NCBI GenBank assembly: GCA_947584125.1
Contig: CANPWI010000087.1
Coordinates: 1-5,889, forward strand
Source: an uncultured Clostridia bacterium
Lineage (GTDB): Bacteria; Bacillota; Clostridia; TANB77; CAG-508
DNA: 5,889 bases
Direction: 5' to 3'
Each line of letters begins with the position of its first letter. Position 1 is the stretch's first letter. The notes under the pieces are model-generated. The model did no database searches and was not told where the DNA came from. It saw nothing but the letters and a program-made list of their open reading frames with translations. Below, piece by piece: positions 4,994-5,889 of the stretch. A program made the position numbers and the translations under genes.

Positions 4994-5683
4994 ATGCAAA
5001 ATAAAAAAATAGGAATTATTGCTGCAATGGATGAAGAAATAAATGCAATTACAGAAATTATGCAAATAAAAAAAATAAATAAAATGTATGAACTACAATA
5101 TATTGAAGGTGAAATTAATAACTATGAGTGTATAGTAGTAAAAAGTGGAGTTGGTAAAACAAATGCTGCAAGAACAACACAAATTTTAATTGATAATTAT
5201 AATATAGATTTTTTACTTAATGTTGGAACAGCAGGAAGCTTAAGCGAAAAGCTTGAAATAGGAGATATTGTAATTGGAGAAATAGTAGTAAATCATGATT
5301 TTGATATTACTGCATTTGGACATGAAAAAGGATATATAACTAATATAGGGAAAGAATTTTATTCAGATAAAAATGTTATAAAATTATTAGAAGAAGCTAC
5401 AGGAAAAATATCTGAAGACTTAAATATAAAATTTGGAATTATTGCAACAGGAGATATATTTTGTACAGAAATAAGTATGAAAAAAAAGATAAAAGAAAAA
5501 TTTAAAGCAGACTGTGTAGAAATGGAAGCAGCTGCAATAGCACAAGTATGTACACTAGATAAAATTCCATTTGCAATTATAAGAGCAATTTCAGACAAAC
5601 CAAATGGAAATAATCAAATTGAATTTGATAAATTTTTAAATGAAGTCACAAAAAAATATGCATTAATTATAAAAAATCTTTAA
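4994..5683 (+). CDS. mtnN: 5'-Methylthioadenosine/S-adenosylhomocysteine nucleosidase
   Basis: The enzyme hydrolyses the N-glycosidic bond of 5'-methylthioadenosine and S-adenosylhomocysteine, releasing adenine. This clears by-products of polyamine synthesis and methylation and feeds the methionine cycle or autoinducer-2 pathway. It is cytosolic. The 229 residues match the family length. The start IGIIAAMDEEI holds the catalytic Glu (E15, equal to E12 of the E. coli enzyme). SGVGKTNAA is at 51-59 and NVGTAGSL at 76-83. VEMEAAAIAQVC holds E178 (E. coli E174), and RAISDKPNG holds D201 (E. coli D197). All key residues are present. It stands alone with its own promoter, divergent from the accessory operon, and no clear terminator follows. 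The weak GGAAGTGA is the only ribosome binding candidate. Confidence 0.96.
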   Translation: MQNKKIGIIAAMDEEINAITEIMQIKKINKMYELQYIEGEINNYECIVVKSGVGKTNAARTTQILIDNYNIDFLLNVGTAGSLSEKLEIGDIVIGEIVVNHDFDITAFGHEKGYITNIGKEFYSDKNVIKLLEEATGKISEDLNIKFGIIATGDIFCTEISMKKKIKEKFKADCVEMEAAAIAQVCTLDKIPFAIIRAISDKPNGNNQIEFDKFLNEVTKKYALIIKNL

Positions 5684-5753
5684 AATTTTTTAAGTAGCAT
5701 CAAAAAATTTAGAATCGATTTTTAATTATACTTATAAATTAAATTTTAAAATA

Positions 5754-5782
5754 TTGACATTTATAATAAGTTAATATAAAAT
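5754..5782 (+). promoter_or_regulatory. Sigma-A-like promoter of the truncated ORF at the window end
   Basis: A perfect TTGACA (5754-5759) is followed after 17 bases by TAAAAT (5777-5782). An alternative TATAAA at 5775 has 15-base spacing. AGGAG (5802-5806) and an ATG at 5814 follow at normal distances, so this looks like a complete gene start. Confidence 0.72.
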
Positions 5783-5813
5783 TAAACAAAAGGAAAAGAA
5801 TAGGAGAAAACAA

Positions 5814-5889
<76 letters not shown>

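Noticed and set aside
4744..5004. + strand hydrophobic ORF over the start of the ART-like gene and the divergent promoters
   Set aside because: Its hydrophobicity comes from T-rich antisense DNA, it spans two good promoters, and it has no ribosome binding site.
5359..5598. - strand ORF inside mtnN
   Set aside because: It is an antisense shadow of a well-conserved enzyme gene.
5683..5710. Terminator after mtnN
   Set aside because: AAATTTTTT and AAAAAATTT can pair, but the stem is A-T only, the loop is ten bases, and no clean U-run follows, so it is too weak to call.

Overview
The window is a chromosomal segment from a very AT-rich, low-GC Gram-positive bacterium. It is most likely a gut-type Clostridia or related Bacillota, judging by strong AGGAGG ribosome binding sites, A/T-ending codons, the classic rpmG-secE-nusG-rplK-rplA-rplJ-rplL order and L10-type leader attenuation. 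I cannot name the species.

Positions 51-3564 (+ strand) hold a translation, secretion and transcription block: ribosomal protein L33 (rpmG), the translocon subunit SecE with an unusually long acidic tail, the transcription factor NusG, and ribosomal proteins L11, L1, L10 and L7/L12. Three RNA control elements sit between the genes. A hairpin precedes rplK, an L1-type binding hairpin precedes rplA and runs into its ribosome binding site, and a complete L10 leader precedes rplJ with a protein-binding site, a competing antiterminator and an intrinsic terminator. nusG cannot be read from its well-placed ATG without correcting one extra base near position 658. rpoB does not follow rplL as it usually does; a bidirectional terminator closes the operon instead.

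Positions 3599-4865 (- strand) hold a compact two-gene accessory operon with its own sigma-A-like promoter, overlapping genes and the shared terminator. The first gene encodes a 274-residue protein with features resembling an H-Y-E-type ADP-ribosyltransferase core. The second encodes a 151-residue, charged, helical protein that I do not recognise by name. Both end in a similar short amphipathic segment, so they may act at the same place. This pair is the best candidate for an undescribed system here.

Positions 4943-5683 (+ strand) hold a promoter and mtnN, encoding 5'-methylthioadenosine/S-adenosylhomocysteine nucleosidase, transcribed divergently from the accessory operon. After it, a good promoter and ribosome binding site lead into an ORF that runs into a 16-unit AC dinucleotide repeat and is cut by the window end. 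It is either a phase-variable gene or an assembly artefact.

Functionally, the main block is housekeeping: ribosomal stalk and L1 stalk proteins with feedback control, plus membrane protein export. mtnN recycles methionine-cycle by-products, and the two-gene - strand operon is of unknown role.
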